From Arthrobacter psychrochitiniphilus (GTDB lineage: Bacteria; Actinomycetota; Actinomycetes; Actinomycetales; Micrococcaceae), in NCBI RefSeq assembly GCF_003185915.1, contig NZ_QHLZ01000012.1, positions 47,995-111,994 of the forward strand: a DNA stretch of 64,000 bases. Direction: 5' to 3'. Each line of letters begins with the position of its first letter. The stretch's first letter is position 1. Of this stretch, positions 53,836 to 63,928 are shown in pieces. The notes beneath the pieces were generated by a model. That model saw only the letters and a list, made by a program, of their open reading frames with translations. It was not told the DNA's origin and searched no databases. The position numbers and the translations under genes are program-made.

Positions 53836-54345
53836 TCCGCGCCGCCCCATCCGGGCCCCCCGACCCATCCAGGCCGTTACACTGCCTGGATTGACTGTAA
53901 AGGTTTTTGTTCCAGTGGCGGTTTCCAGCACCAGTTCGTGCCGGATCCGGCGGTTGTCGTGCCCCGAATAGCCATTCCGGCTCCGGTTCCAGATCATGTT
54001 TTGCACAATGCGGGGCAGCATGTCGCCGAATTGCCGGGACCCTGTGGCCACAACAAGGCCCTGAACATCGTGTCGCGGCACAAAATCTAGGATACCCACG
54101 GCGAGCCGGAGCAGGCCGTACAGCGTGAAGATCACAAAGAAGATGGCTGCCGGAATGGCCAGCATGCGCAGTATTCCTGCGATAGCGGCCAGCTCCGTGT
54201 CATCGCTGAGTTTGCCCCCGGCAATCCGTAGCGACCAGTACAGTGCAAAAATACCAATTGCCGTGTGAATCAATCCCTGCAGGGCCAGGCGGGCGGGCGA
54301 TATGCCTTCCCCACGGTCGCAGGGGGATACCCAGCATCCTGCCAA
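53836..54345 (-). pseudogene. Truncated membrane-protein gene running antisense into mdh
   Basis: Reading leftward from a TTG at 54345, the first ~155 codons look like a real protein: three hydrophobic segments (LIHTAIGIFALYWSL, AIPAAIFFVIFTLYGLL and flanks) and a soluble part RRIRHELVLETATGTKTFTV. After that the sequence becomes low-complexity and the open frame continues antisense through mdh until 53569, where composition is no longer protein-like. I infer that the true 3' end was lost near 53880. The N-terminus may be frame-disturbed too, since an ATG at 54361 lies in another frame. The family is unknown. Confidence 0.5.
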
Positions 54346-54484
54346 AGTTTTGGTGGTTCATGCTCGTCCCACTTTCTACAGCCGGAACGCTTAGTCTACG
54401 AACCTTTCCCCAACTATTCTTAGCGCCTCGAGGTCGGCTTGGCCCACAGCCCTGAAACTGGGACGTGAGCTTTGCGTTCTGCCG

Positions 54485-54694
54485 CTATTTGCGGCCCTTG
54501 GCAAAGTAGGCGATGGGTCCGGCAAAGTTAATGAACGACGCCGCCACCCACCCCGCCTTGGGGCCATTGAGCTGCGCCGGGGTTCTTTTGGCGATGTCAC
54601 GTAAGGCAGCAGCTTGTAAGGCCAGCTGCACAATTCCTGCTAGGACGATGACGATCTGGCGTCCCCTGCTCACATCACTCCATTTTTTCTTCAT
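54485..54694 (-). CDS. PLDc_N-type small membrane protein
   Basis: A 69-residue protein with two predicted membrane helices (QIVIVLAGIVQLALQAAAL and the C-terminal AASFINFAGPIAYFA) joined by a polar loop (RDIAKRTPAQLNGPKAGW). This matches the phospholipase D nuclease N-terminal type of short membrane proteins that are common and uncharacterised in actinobacteria. The start follows a purine-rich stretch. Confidence 0.75.
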   Translation of the reverse strand: MKKKWSDVSRGRQIVIVLAGIVQLALQAAALRDIAKRTPAQLNGPKAGWVAASFINFAGPIAYFAKGRK

Positions 54695-54745
54695 GCCTTC
54701 ACACGCTTCCTTTTCTTCCCTTGGTTGTGCCAGCCGCTTATGCAG

Positions 54746-55456
54746 CTAGTTACTGTGTTCAAAGACCCAGGGCAGGCCAGTTATGGTGAGCCTGTGCCTG
54801 GCACCTGCGCCAACACCTGCACCATCCCGGAACCCTGGGTAGGCTTCGTCGCCCGCCCAAAGAACACCTGACGGGCGGCTTCCATCCGGTGGCATGAGCC
54901 AATGGGTGTTATAGGACAATGCCGTATGTTCCCGCGCATCGGCGAGGGCCTGCTGGACGGAGGTTGCGCCGTCGAGGTTGTGCAAGGTGACCCAGGTTGG
55001 GGGTACCAGCTTCATCTCGCCCCGGGCGTGGCGGGCCAAGGCCTGCCCCGGGGTCAGCCACGCATGGCGCTGATGCTCGGCAGGGTTGAGCACAATTTGC
55101 GCAGCAGTGGCAGGAGCCAGCATGAACCAGGTCCGGAAACGGCGCGGAAGCGCCTGCATGGGCGTCCACTGCGAGAGCCAGATAAGCTCATCTGGGCGCA
55201 GTGCCTGCCCAGTCTCCTCGGCCAATTCACGTAGGCCGGCCACGCGGGCTGCTGTCAGCTCGTCCAAGGCCGCACCCGTTCGGTCCACACGGTCTTCCGG
55301 ATCCACTTTCCCGCCAGGGAAAACCCAGGCCCCACCAAAGGAACTGCTGCTCGCTGGCCGTTCCAGCATCAGGGTCTCAAGGCCCAGTTCACCGTCACGA
55401 ACAATGACCACGGTGCAGGCATCTTCCAACGGTGCAAGTCGCGCGTCTGTCTCCAT
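54746..55456 (-). CDS. Nudix hydrolase
   Basis: A 236-residue Nudix protein. The catalytic helix reads RVAGLRELAEETGQ with the REUxEExG core, but it is separated from the FPGGKVDPED strand by a longer insert than in the standard 23-residue box, as in NUDT19-type enzymes. The rest (WLSQWTPMQALPRRFRTWFMLA) supports a diphosphate hydrolase, substrate unknown; the group often acts on CoA-like or nucleotide diphosphates. It is divergent from the TetR gene. Confidence 0.88.
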   Translation of the reverse strand: METDARLAPLEDACTVVIVRDGELGLETLMLERPASSSSFGGAWVFPGGKVDPEDRVDRTGAALDELTAARVAGLRELAEETGQALRPDELIWLSQWTPMQALPRRFRTWFMLAPATAAQIVLNPAEHQRHAWLTPGQALARHARGEMKLVPPTWVTLHNLDGATSVQQALADAREHTALSYNTHWLMPPDGSRPSGVLWAGDEAYPGFRDGAGVGAGARHRLTITGLPWVFEHSN

Positions 55457-55538
55457 GGAGACAGCCTATCTCTCCCAGTTTGGACTGCGCCGGATATACC
55501 CATTGCCGCGGACTATACATGCGAGTAGTCTGCTATTC

Positions 55539-56219
55539 ATGAGTACAGCTCATGCAGATCTGACAGCTCGGGCACGGTTGCGGGATGCCGCAATTGAATG
55601 CTTCGCCGCACGGGGTTTTGCTGAATCCCTGCGTGCCATCGCCGCACGGGCAGGTGTCAGCGCCGGACTGGTGCGCCATCATTTCGGCTCCAAGGAGCAA
55701 TTGCGCGCAGAATGCGATGCCACTGTCCTCAACAGGTACCGGAGTCTCAAAACCGAAAGCATGGACACCGCTCCCGCCCAGCTTTTCGCCCAGCTCCCCT
55801 CGTCTAGGGAGGCTGGCATACTCCTCCTGTACATCCTGCGCAGCGTCAGAGACGGCAGCGCAGCAGGTCGCGACTTCATTGAACAAATGATTGCTGAGGC
55901 ACTTGTCTTGACTCGCAACGCGGTCAAGAGGGGGCTGGTCATCCCCAGCCTCGATGAGGAGGCTCGCGTCCGGTTCCTGACCTATCAATCCATTGGCTCG
56001 CTCATGGTTCAGTTCTCCATTCACCCTGACGCCGCGCTGGATGACTTTCAAGGGGTGATGGAACAGTTTTACGCCGACATCATGCTGCCCACGCTCGAAC
56101 TCTATTCAGATGGCCTGTTCACCAACCGGGAGTACCTGGAGCAGTACCTTATCTATCGTGAGGCACATCCGCTCCCCCACCCACCCGCGGGCTTCGCGGG
56201 AGAGACCGCATCACCGTAA
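55539..56219 (+). CDS. TetR family transcriptional regulator
   Basis: A 226-residue regulator. The start at 55539 gives the helix-turn-helix directly: [20 protein letters not shown] then [20 protein letters not shown]. The longer frame upstream is antisense to the Nudix gene and is not coding. The ligand domain is all-helical, with an [20 protein letters not shown] segment. It starts 10 bases before an ABC ATPase gene and should control that exporter. Confidence 0.93.
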   Translation: MSTAHADLTARARLRDAAIECFAARGFAESLRAIAARAGVSAGLVRHHFGSKEQLRAECDATVLNRYRSLKTESMDTAPAQLFAQLPSSREAGILLLYILRSVRDGSAAGRDFIEQMIAEALVLTRNAVKRGLVIPSLDEEARVRFLTYQSIGSLMVQFSIHPDAALDDFQGVMEQFYADIMLPTLELYSDGLFTNREYLEQYLIYREAHPLPHPPAGFAGETASP

Positions 56220-56229
56220 GGAACGAATC

Positions 56230-57183
56230 ATGGCTGTAAATACTGTGGCCATTGAGGTCAGTGGCCTCCACAAGAAATTTGGTCGCACTACCGCGCTGGC
56301 AGGCCTGGACCTGCAGGTGGAGCAAGGCACAGTTGCCGGTTTCCTGGGCCCAAACGGCTCGGGGAAGTCAACCACCATCCGCATCCTGCTGGGACTTTTA
56401 AAGTCCGACGGCGGCAGCGCAACTTTGTTGGGCGGCGATCCGTGGCGTGATGCTGTGGACCTTCACCGGCGCATCGCTTACGTGCCCGGGGATGTGAGCC
56501 TGTGGCCGAACCTCACAGGCGGGCAGGCCATCGATATTCTCTCCCGCTTGCGCGGTGGCGTGGACAATGCCCTACGTGATTCCCTGCTGGAGCGCTTTGA
56601 ACTTGACCCCACCAAGAAGGCCCGCAGTTATTCCAAAGGAAATCGGCAAAAAGTTGCCCTGGTTGCCGGGCTGGCATCCAACGCCGAGCTGTTGATTCTG
56701 GATGAGCCCACCTCCGGTCTTGATCCGCTCATGGAGCAGGTGTTCACCTCTTGTATTCGTGAGGTTAAGGCCGAGGGGCGCAGCGTGCTCCTCTCTAGCC
56801 ACATCTTTGCCGAGGTGGAGAAGCTGTGCGATACCGTCACGATCATCAGAGACGGCAGGACGGTTGAGTCCGGGCGATTGGACGCGCTGCGCCACCTCCA
56901 CCGGACAACCGTTTCAGTGGTCCTGGACCGGGACGCCGCAATTCTTGCGTCCGTGGCCGGGATTAACGATCTAGTGCTTGACGGCGCCAACGCCACGTTC
57001 ACCGTGGGCGAGGCCGAGTTGGGCGCGGTGCTGCTGGCACTCTCGGCCTACGCTCCCCGCTCTCTTCTTTCAAGTCCTCCCTCGTTGGAGAATCTGTTCC
57101 TGCGCCATTACGCAGGCACGGGGCTCGGGGCCGTGGACGCTACGGCACCAGGGTCCACGAGCCAGATTGCGGGTGCACAATGA
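56230..57183 (+). CDS. ABC transporter ATP-binding protein (exporter type)
   Basis: A 317-residue ATPase. Walker A is GPNGSGKST (residues 40-48), the signature reads [12 protein letters not shown] (a common variant of LSGGQ in ABC-2 drug exporters), Walker B is [13 protein letters not shown] and the switch His is in [11 protein letters not shown]. The C-terminal ~100 residues form the accessory domain. ATG 56230 is preferred; codons before it overlap the TetR gene. It is followed by its permease with a four-base overlap. The substrate is unknown; drugs or antibiotics are likely. Confidence 0.93.
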   Translation: MAVNTVAIEVSGLHKKFGRTTALAGLDLQVEQGTVAGFLGPNGSGKSTTIRILLGLLKSDGGSATLLGGDPWRDAVDLHRRIAYVPGDVSLWPNLTGGQAIDILSRLRGGVDNALRDSLLERFELDPTKKARSYSKGNRQKVALVAGLASNAELLILDEPTSGLDPLMEQVFTSCIREVKAEGRSVLLSSHIFAEVEKLCDTVTIIRDGRTVESGRLDALRHLHRTTVSVVLDRDAAILASVAGINDLVLDGANATFTVGEAELGAVLLALSAYAPRSLLSSPPSLENLFLRHYAGTGLGAVDATAPGSTSQIAGAQ

Positions 57184-58832
57184 GTTCCGCCATGGTTGGG
57201 GCAGTACAGACTCCTCGCGGCAGGGCCCGCTCGTTGACGGGCTCAGGCACCATGACAGGATTTCTGCTCTCTGTCCGGTTCATCCTGCGCCGTAACTGGC
57301 TGCAGCTGGCACTGTGGGCTGCCGTCCTAGCTGTCATGATCCCCGTGGTCTACGATTCCCAGCAGCAGGCCTTCCCTACCCAGGCTGCCCGCGATGCGTA
57401 TGCCCAAGTGGCCAACACCCCTGCCGTGGCGGCCATGACAGGACTGCCCTATGCGGCCGGATCACTAGGCGGCATTCTGGTCATCAAGATCTGGATGACC
57501 TTGGCCGTAGCACTGAGTTTCGCCTCCGTTTTCCTGGTCACCCGCAACGGCCGGGCCGATGAAGAGACCGGGCGCAGCGAATTGTTAAAGTCCTCGGTCA
57601 TGGGCCGCCATGCCTACAGCGCCGCCAACTATGTGGTGGCGGGTGCTCTGAGTATTGTCAGCGGCCTTCTCATCTCCTTGCTGTGCCTGTCCGTGCGGTT
57701 GCCCACGGCTGGTTCACTCCTCATGGGGGCTTCCATTGCCGGCACCGGGCTGGCCTTTGTGGGGTTGGCTGCCGTCTGTGGCCAGCTCAGCTCCACCAGC
57801 CGGGGCACTAACTCACTGGGTGTGGGGCTCATTGCACTGTTCTACTTCATCCGCGCGGGTGCTGATCTGCAATCCAACGGTGTTGACCCAGCTGCTTTGA
57901 GTTGGTTCTCCCCCATTGGATGGGCGCAAAACATGCGCCCCTTCGGGCAAGACACCTGGTGGCCACTGCTGGCCCTGCTGGCTCTTGCTGTTGGCGGTTG
58001 CGTCATGGCCTTGCGCATTGAAACGAACAGAGATCTTGGTATGGGCCTGCTGCCGGAACGCCGTGGCCCAGCCCGCGCGTCAGCCTTTCTGCGTGAACCC
58101 GTAGGCCTGGCGCTGCGCCTGCAACGCGGCAGCCTGCTGGGCTGGCTGGTGGGCGCCGTTGTTGCCGGAGCATTCTTCGGAGGTGTTGCCCAAGCCATGA
58201 CGAACGCACTGGATCCCTCAAATGCCCTCGCCAAATCCTTTGTGGGCAGCTCATCGAGCATGCTCGACGGCGTCCTTGGCATCTTTGCGCTGGTCAACGG
58301 CCTCCTTGCTGGCGCCTTTGCCGTGCAAAGCCTCTCCACTGCTCGCAGTGAAGAAGAAGCAGGGCGCTTAGAGGCACAGCTCGCTGGGGCGCTTTCGCGC
58401 TACACGTGGCTGGGTGCCCACGTTCTTGTGGCCGCAGCCGGCTCTGGCCTGATGTTGCTGATTGGCGGTTACTTGGCGGGCGCATCCTCCAATGGTGCTG
58501 CCACCGGCAGCGCGATGGCGGGCGCATCTCTCGCCTACTGGCCGGCCGTGTTGTTGATGATGGGCGTGCTGCTTTTCCTCAATGGATTCCTGCCCCGTTT
58601 CAGTGTGAGCCTGACGTGGGCTGTGTATGGGATCTCTGTGCTGGTATCCATGTTTGGCGCTCTGTTCTCCTTGTCCGAGGCTGCCATTGCGGCCACTCCC
58701 TTTGGCGCAGTTCCACGGCTACCCGCCGAAAACTTCATGCTGCTACCACTGCTGGTCCTCTCAGTTCTGGCGGTGGCTCTGGCAATTCTGGGCGTCTGGC
58801 AATTCCGCCGCCGTGATCTGGCTTCTGAGTGA
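57180..58832 (+). CDS. ABC transporter permease (polyketide/multidrug exporter type)
   Basis: A 550-residue protein with about twelve membrane segments in two similar halves, each with an outer loop near residue 55 ([19 protein letters not shown]) and residue 340 ([18 protein letters not shown]). This doubled ABC-2 layout matches the 'exporter of polyketide antibiotics' permeases. The start overlaps the ATPase stop by four bases. With the TetR gene it forms a self-regulated efflux operon. Confidence 0.92.
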   Translation: MSSAMVGAVQTPRGRARSLTGSGTMTGFLLSVRFILRRNWLQLALWAAVLAVMIPVVYDSQQQAFPTQAARDAYAQVANTPAVAAMTGLPYAAGSLGGILVIKIWMTLAVALSFASVFLVTRNGRADEETGRSELLKSSVMGRHAYSAANYVVAGALSIVSGLLISLLCLSVRLPTAGSLLMGASIAGTGLAFVGLAAVCGQLSSTSRGTNSLGVGLIALFYFIRAGADLQSNGVDPAALSWFSPIGWAQNMRPFGQDTWWPLLALLALAVGGCVMALRIETNRDLGMGLLPERRGPARASAFLREPVGLALRLQRGSLLGWLVGAVVAGAFFGGVAQAMTNALDPSNALAKSFVGSSSSMLDGVLGIFALVNGLLAGAFAVQSLSTARSEEEAGRLEAQLAGALSRYTWLGAHVLVAAAGSGLMLLIGGYLAGASSNGAATGSAMAGASLAYWPAVLLMMGVLLFLNGFLPRFSVSLTWAVYGISVLVSMFGALFSLSEAAIAATPFGAVPRLPAENFMLLPLLVLSVLAVALAILGVWQFRRRDLASE

Positions 58833-58938
58833 TCTGGTTTCCGCCTGACTTGGCAACTGCGTGATGGCACAGCTGCCTGACGCCGGAGTAGCCTGAAGGA
58901 ACACCAAGCTAGCTTCTCGGCTTCGTAACGGAGGAATT

Positions 58939-59409
58939 GTGGCGGCATTAACATTGGGCCAGGCCCTGGAACGCGAGCACCGCGAGATTGACGGCGGAAT
59001 TGAGTCCTTCCTGGATGAGCTGGACAGCGGCGTCCGCGTGGATCCCTCACAGCTAGTCACGGCGTTGGAGAGCCTGCGGCGGCACATCTACTTGGAAGAA
59101 GTATTCCTCTTTCCTGACTTGAAAGCAGCCGGCCTGATGGGCCCCATCTTTGTCATGCTGCGTGAGCACGGCATGCTTTGGAGGCAGCTGGACGCCGTCA
59201 CCGGCATGTTGGCACAGACCTCAGAAACCGAGGTGTTGCGCCATAGCTGTGCCACCTTGTTAGCCCTGCTGAGCGATCACAACGCCAAGGAGGAACCCAT
59301 CATCTACACGCAGGCGGATGACATTCTCGGTGCCGTAGCAAGCGCTGAACTGCGTAAATTCCTTATACAAGGAACCATGCCGGAGGGCTGGGTCTGCAGC
59401 TCAGCTTGA
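58939..59409 (+). CDS. Hemerythrin domain protein
   Basis: A 156-residue four-helix protein with a GTG start. Histidine and acidic iron ligands are visible in EREHREIDGGIESFL, LRRHIYLEEVFLFPDL, LREHGMLWRQLD and LSDHNAKEEPIIYT. It should bind a di-iron centre and sense or handle oxygen, nitric oxide or iron. It is monocistronic, starting about 100 bases after the ABC permease gene. Confidence 0.9.
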   Translation: MAALTLGQALEREHREIDGGIESFLDELDSGVRVDPSQLVTALESLRRHIYLEEVFLFPDLKAAGLMGPIFVMLREHGMLWRQLDAVTGMLAQTSETEVLRHSCATLLALLSDHNAKEEPIIYTQADDILGAVASAELRKFLIQGTMPEGWVCSSA

Positions 59410-59475
59410 GCTGGCGCCCGCCCCTAAGCTGCGCTGATCATCCCTCACAGGGCACCGTCCCCTGCCCCAGTGCTC

Positions 59476-61356
59476 CTACTCCCGCGCTTCCAGGTGAAAG
59501 CCTGCACTGAGGCGTTCACCATCCGGAGCCGTAACGCTCAGTGTGAGCACACCGTGCTGCTCCCGGATTTCCGGTTTCAGGGTGGATCCGTCCGGGGCCA
59601 TGGCCTTGAGTAGTTTCACGACGGCGGGATCACCCGTGAGTACTGCCAGTGAGGCATGCACGGAGCGTGTTCCCGAGTGCTCACCCGACAACCACGGAAC
59701 ACTTGTCCGCTCCGCCATGGGGTTGCTGCCTTCCATGTTCTTAATACCGGAAACCGCGTAACCCGTCACTGGCAGCAAATAGCTGCGGAGATGACTATCT
59801 GCTGGTGCCGAGTAGCCGCCTTCCCGAAGGTGCGCCGATTGTGGTGCCGCTGATTCAACTACATGAACACGCAGTTCCCAGGGCCCGCGCATGGCAGTTG
59901 CGGAGGTAATTTGCCAGGGCGATTCCGTCTCCAGAGACTCGTTGCCCCACACTGGAGAATGCGCGCTGGTCAGGGTATCCGGCGTCGTACTTTCACGGCG
60001 GTGGATGGCGGTGCGGCGCGATGGAGCCAGCAGCACGTCCATGATGGCAATGTGGTTATCCAGTGGCGGGCAATATTCCGGGGCGGAGTGGGTGGAGTAG
60101 GCCAGCCGGGAGTAATGCGGGTCATCGCCGGCGACGATGCCGGGAAAGTTGTCACTACCGTGGTTGGCCAGCCGGACCACGCCGTCGGCGGCCGTGCTGG
60201 AGAGCAGGAACCCGGGAGCGGAGAGGGTGCGCACGGAATCTGCTCGCTCTACGGGGGCGGAGATTTCGGTGGCAGTCCACACAGGGTGCCCGGCATCAAG
60301 CAATAGGCCCAAGAAACCCTTTGAGGTCCAATAGGGAGAGGCCGGGCCGGAATAAATTTGTGTCATGGGAGCGAACGTACCAAACCAGCCACAGCTGAGC
60401 ACGTTGTTCTCCCCGAAGGCCCCACCCTCGTTGAAGTAGTGCAAGGCGCCGCTGCCAATCCGCCGTGTGGCTCCGGGCGCCAGTGCGCTGACACCCATGA
60501 GTTCACCCAGCCAGAGCGGGGCGGTGGCGCCAAAACGGTACATCAGTGAGCGCCCTTGAAAGAGGGGCGCTCCGTTGGAACCGAAGAAATAGGAGAAGTC
60601 CTGCAGGTAGCGGCCTAGGCGTTCCTTGTAGAGGCCCGCCTTTTGCGCTGCAAGTTCAGGCACGCGAGAGGCCGCCATGAGCGTCCACAGGCAGGGGTAC
60701 AGGTGCATGGCCCACCCCGCGTAGTAATCGAAACGCTGGCCATTACCGTCGCTATACCAGCCCTCACCCACATACCAATCCTCTATGCGGGCCAATCCGG
60801 CGGTGATGTCTTGTTCCTGAAAGTCCTGTCCTGTGGAGGCAATAAACTCCTGCACCATGACCTTGAACATGACCCAGTTGTTGTCCGGAATCTCAACACC
60901 TACCGAGCCGCCCAGCCAGCCAAGAACATGGTCCTGTTCCTCTTCTGAAAGCCTGTCCCAGAGCCAGCCGCGTGTCAGGTGCAGCCCTAGCACCACGGAT
61001 GCGGCCTCCACCAGCGCCTGCCGTGTCACGTTGATGCGCGGCCACGCTTCAGGGGAGTCCGGATCGGTGCCGGCAATCAGGCCCATGCGGTAGAAACCGA
61101 GGTGACCGTGCGGGTCTGCTCCGTCTTCGCCAGCAACCCGGAAGGCCGCGAGAATAAAGGTGCGCGAGAATCCCTCCAAGCCGTCAGAGACCTCGCCGGA
61201 CATGCTGGCGGTCCCTGGGAGATTGAAAAACGCGTGCTGTGCTGAGGCGAAGGGCCGTACCGCTTGAAGTTGAGCATCAGCAGCATCCAGCCAATGCTCC
61301 CGCGTGTAGCCGGTTATGGGGCTCAAATCCCAGCTGGCCTGTGGCATGTCAATCAT
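59476..61356 (-). CDS. DUF2264 family protein, probable carbohydrate-active enzyme
   Basis: A 626-residue soluble protein of the DUF2264 family. The N-terminal half reads as an alpha-helical toroid with SDGLEGFSRTFILAAFRVAG, the IPDNNWVMFKVMVQEF motif, and DWYVGEGWYSDGNGQRFDYY, AMHLYPCLW, RFGATAPLWLGEL and YWTSKGFLGLLL. Aromatic and acidic residues lining such a toroid are typical of (alpha/alpha)6 glycoside hydrolases and lyases. A beta-rich C-terminus follows. No signal peptide is present. The reaction is unproved; glycoside breakdown in the cytoplasm is a fair inference. Confidence 0.87.
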   Translation of the reverse strand: MIDMPQASWDLSPITGYTREHWLDAADAQLQAVRPFASAQHAFFNLPGTASMSGEVSDGLEGFSRTFILAAFRVAGEDGADPHGHLGFYRMGLIAGTDPDSPEAWPRINVTRQALVEAASVVLGLHLTRGWLWDRLSEEEQDHVLGWLGGSVGVEIPDNNWVMFKVMVQEFIASTGQDFQEQDITAGLARIEDWYVGEGWYSDGNGQRFDYYAGWAMHLYPCLWTLMAASRVPELAAQKAGLYKERLGRYLQDFSYFFGSNGAPLFQGRSLMYRFGATAPLWLGELMGVSALAPGATRRIGSGALHYFNEGGAFGENNVLSCGWFGTFAPMTQIYSGPASPYWTSKGFLGLLLDAGHPVWTATEISAPVERADSVRTLSAPGFLLSSTAADGVVRLANHGSDNFPGIVAGDDPHYSRLAYSTHSAPEYCPPLDNHIAIMDVLLAPSRRTAIHRRESTTPDTLTSAHSPVWGNESLETESPWQITSATAMRGPWELRVHVVESAAPQSAHLREGGYSAPADSHLRSYLLPVTGYAVSGIKNMEGSNPMAERTSVPWLSGEHSGTRSVHASLAVLTGDPAVVKLLKAMAPDGSTLKPEIREQHGVLTLSVTAPDGERLSAGFHLEARE

Positions 61357-61466
61357 TCTCTGTCACCTTGCTGCGTATCGTGGAGGATGGCGCTCCGGGC
61401 CTGCACCCGAAGGCTGCCACCAGTCTAAGGGAAAGGGCTTTCCCGCACGGTGGCGTCCAGCATGGA

Positions 61467-61745
61467 TCAGTACTTAGTGGTATTTTTTTCGTACCCCCTA
61501 AGAGCAAACATGACCTTGTTCAGGAAGTCATCCACCTGATCCTGGTCATATCCGTCACGAAATCTCGTCGCCGAAAAACTCTGCTTGATCACGTCGTCGG
61601 ACAGCAACTGTCCCGCACGCCCTGCCTCCCACTCACGCAGTGCATTCTCCGCAACGTCTAAGAATGCATCCACCTCAAGCACGTTGTAGCCCTCGCGGAA
61701 GCGTGTGGGTTGAAATTTGACTTCGGATATATCTGAGCTGCGCAT
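61467..61745 (-). CDS. DivIVA-domain mini-protein
   Basis: A 92-residue protein with two copies of the DivIVA-type motif: EVKFQPTRFREGYNVLEVDAF at about 8-28 and SFSATRFRDGYDQDQVDDF at about 56-74. It lacks the long coiled coil of true DivIVA/Wag31, so it may be a small partner or a modulator of polar growth. AAGGAG precedes the ATG. Three 17-base tandem repeats lie directly upstream, and the penicillin-binding gene ends just before them. Confidence 0.88.
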   Translation of the reverse strand: MRSSDISEVKFQPTRFREGYNVLEVDAFLDVAENALREWEAGRAGQLLSDDVIKQSFSATRFRDGYDQDQVDDFLNKVMFALRGYEKNTTKY

Positions 61746-61757
61746 GTTTCTCCTTTT

Positions 61758-61808
61758 TAGTGGTTGTGTGCCTGTAGTGGTTGTGCGCCTGTAGTGGTTG
61801 TGCGCCGT
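61758..61808. repeat. Three 17-base tandem repeats in the leader of the DivIVA mini-gene
   Basis: The unit TAGTGGTTGTGCGCCTG occurs three times end to end, with one difference in the first copy and two at the end of the last. The array lies between the penicillin-binding gene stop (61818) and the ribosome site of the mini-gene. Confidence 0.85.
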
Positions 61809-61817
61809 GCAATAACG

Positions 61818-63767
61818 CTATTTTGCTGCCGACAAAGCGGCTTTGGCCAGCGGGCCGCCGGTGATGGCACCCAGATCACCATCTTCCACAAAGACTGCCA
61901 CGGCAATATCTCCCTGGGCGGCGATGACCCATGAGTGGGTGCGTGGCGGATTTTCCGTCCCAAATTCAGCAGTTCCTGTTTTTCCGATCGCTTCAGCTCC
62001 TGGAAGATCCGCCAGAGTAGACAAATAGCCTTCAGTGACTACTGCCCTCATCAGGATGCGCAGTTCCCCTGCCTCTTTAGCGGTCAAGACCGCGCCCTCA
62101 GCAGACTTACTTTTGCCGTCATGGCCGTCTATCAATACCGGGGTCACCACAGTGCCCTTGACCATGGATGACATCATGGTGGCCATGGCTAGCGGCGATA
62201 CCTGCACCTTGCCCTGTCCAATGAGTGAGGCTGCATGTTCGGTACCCTTGGAATCGCGCGGCACAACACCCATAAAGGCATCAAGACCCAGATCATTCTC
62301 CATGCCGATGCCCAAGGCCCCAGCCGCATCAGCCAGCTTTCCTTGCGAGAGATTTTCAAACTGCGAAACAAAGGCTGTGTTGCAGGAGTGCGCGATGGCG
62401 GTGGTCAGCGAGACCTGGCCGAGCGCATCTGGCGCGTAGCCGGGTGCATTGAAGAACTTCTTGCCGTCGGCCGTAAACTCCGGGGTGCAGCTCACAATGG
62501 ATTCAGGCCCCATACCCATGCGAATCAATCCCAATGAGCTTGCCATTTTGAACGTTGAACCTGGCGCGTACTGGCCCAAGAACGCCGTGTTGTAGCCGTT
62601 GCTATCGGGGCCATTAGCCGAGGCGAGGATGGCACCCGTTGATGGCCGCATGATAACGATCGAGCTAGGGGTTTTCACACTCTCCAGTGCCTGTTCTGCC
62701 GCGCTTTGCATCGCTGGAACCAGCGTTGTTTTCAGATCCTTGCCGTCCACCGGGTCAACAGCGAAGAGGATTTTTGGTGGTGCGTTGGGATCGGCTGACA
62801 AGGCCCCGGGGCCGTCCGTTGCCACAGAGGTGGCCGCACCTTCGGCTGCATTAGCGGAAGCGGCGGGAATGGCGCTGAGGGTGATGCCGGGGGTTCCGGA
62901 CAGCTGGGCGTCAAAGGCAGCTTGCAGGCCGCCAGATCCCACTATCTGTCCGTCGATCACCTTGCCATCAGACTTCTCAATATCTTCGGCAGTAGCCTCA
63001 TGAACTGAGCCAAGAAGTGCAGCGGCGAAGGTGCGTGTTGGTGCCAGCGGCAAGGTATCGCGAACCACGAGAATGCCTGGGACTGCCTTGAGTTTGTTCT
63101 GATCCAGTTCATTAAAGGCCTCCTCACGGAGGGTGATGGCGTCCACGAAGGCAACCGGACCGTAGGCCTTGACCTTCGCCACATAGGCCGCCGCATCAAT
63201 CTCGAGTACCCCGGCCAGTGCCTTGGCAGAAGCCTCAGCTTCTGCCCCGCTCAGGCCATCCTTGTTGATGCCCACAATGTGCACCGGCCGGTCCTTCACG
63301 ATGGCTTCCCCATCGGCGGAGAGAATATCTGCACGCTGCCCATTGGTGGTGCTGAGCTTGAACCGCTCACCAGCCTTAAGCTTGGGCACCACCATTTCCG
63401 GGGACCAGGTGATGATCCAACTTTTCCCGTCCCGCTTCATGTCTGCGCCGGTTGAGTAAGTCCAAGGTTTCGTAGTGTCCGGCAGCGTCCAGGTGTAATT
63501 CAGCGATACCCGGGCGGTGTCTTCAGAGAGTTCAACTCCGCTTACAGCCACCGTTGGCCATACTGGATCGATACTCTTGGCAAGCTCCGTTAGCTCTTTC
63601 TGTACGTCCGTTGCTGGCTTGTCGAAACTCAAGTCCCCTACCGTATGAGATGCCAGGGCTTTGGCCAGTGCTTCGGCAGTGGAGGTGCCGTCATCAGGTG
63701 CCGAACAAGCACTCCCGCCGACGATGAGGAAAAAGGCAATCAGTAAAATTTTAATGCGACGAAACAT
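61818..63767 (-). CDS. Class B penicillin-binding lipoprotein with MecA_N domain
   Basis: A transpeptidase of about 649 residues for peptidoglycan crosslinking. The start at 63767 (AGGGAA upstream) gives a lipobox ending GGSAC (Cys21). A MecA_N NTF2-like domain (~35-150) is followed by the PBP dimerisation region (VHIVGINKDGLSGAEAEASA, GILVVRDTLPLAPTRTFAAA). The transpeptidase motifs are STFK (Ser404), the SCN triad in AHSCNTAF, and KTG (Lys596). Key residues are all present, so it is active by sequence. The layout resembles low-affinity PBP2a-like enzymes, but resistance cannot be claimed. It may be co-transcribed with the DivIVA mini-gene. Confidence 0.92.
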   Translation of the reverse strand: MFRRIKILLIAFFLIVGGSACSAPDDGTSTAEALAKALASHTVGDLSFDKPATDVQKELTELAKSIDPVWPTVAVSGVELSEDTARVSLNYTWTLPDTTKPWTYSTGADMKRDGKSWIITWSPEMVVPKLKAGERFKLSTTNGQRADILSADGEAIVKDRPVHIVGINKDGLSGAEAEASAKALAGVLEIDAAAYVAKVKAYGPVAFVDAITLREEAFNELDQNKLKAVPGILVVRDTLPLAPTRTFAAALLGSVHEATAEDIEKSDGKVIDGQIVGSGGLQAAFDAQLSGTPGITLSAIPAASANAAEGAATSVATDGPGALSADPNAPPKILFAVDPVDGKDLKTTLVPAMQSAAEQALESVKTPSSIVIMRPSTGAILASANGPDSNGYNTAFLGQYAPGSTFKMASSLGLIRMGMGPESIVSCTPEFTADGKKFFNAPGYAPDALGQVSLTTAIAHSCNTAFVSQFENLSQGKLADAAGALGIGMENDLGLDAFMGVVPRDSKGTEHAASLIGQGKVQVSPLAMATMMSSMVKGTVVTPVLIDGHDGKSKSAEGAVLTAKEAGELRILMRAVVTEGYLSTLADLPGAEAIGKTGTAEFGTENPPRTHSWVIAAQGDIAVAVFVEDGDLGAITGGPLAKAALSAAK

Positions 63768-63928
63768 GGATTCCCTGACGTAGATTGTGTTTGAGCTTAC
63801 CGCTCCCCCTCGCGATGCCAACGTAGCCGCTCTGCGATTCTCGCTGCGATTTGCTGTGCACTCCAACGTAATTGTTCAAGGCGCCGGGCGGGCTCTGAGC
63901 AGGCTCTGGACGGGCGCGTTTGTCTTGG

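Noticed and set aside
55086..55538. N-terminal extension of the TetR frame
   Set aside because: Antisense to the Nudix gene and through a promoter region; the helix-turn-helix starts right after 55539.
61757..61963. 68-codon minus-strand frame across the 17-base repeats
   Set aside because: It overlaps the end of the penicillin-binding gene in another frame and consists partly of repeat translation.
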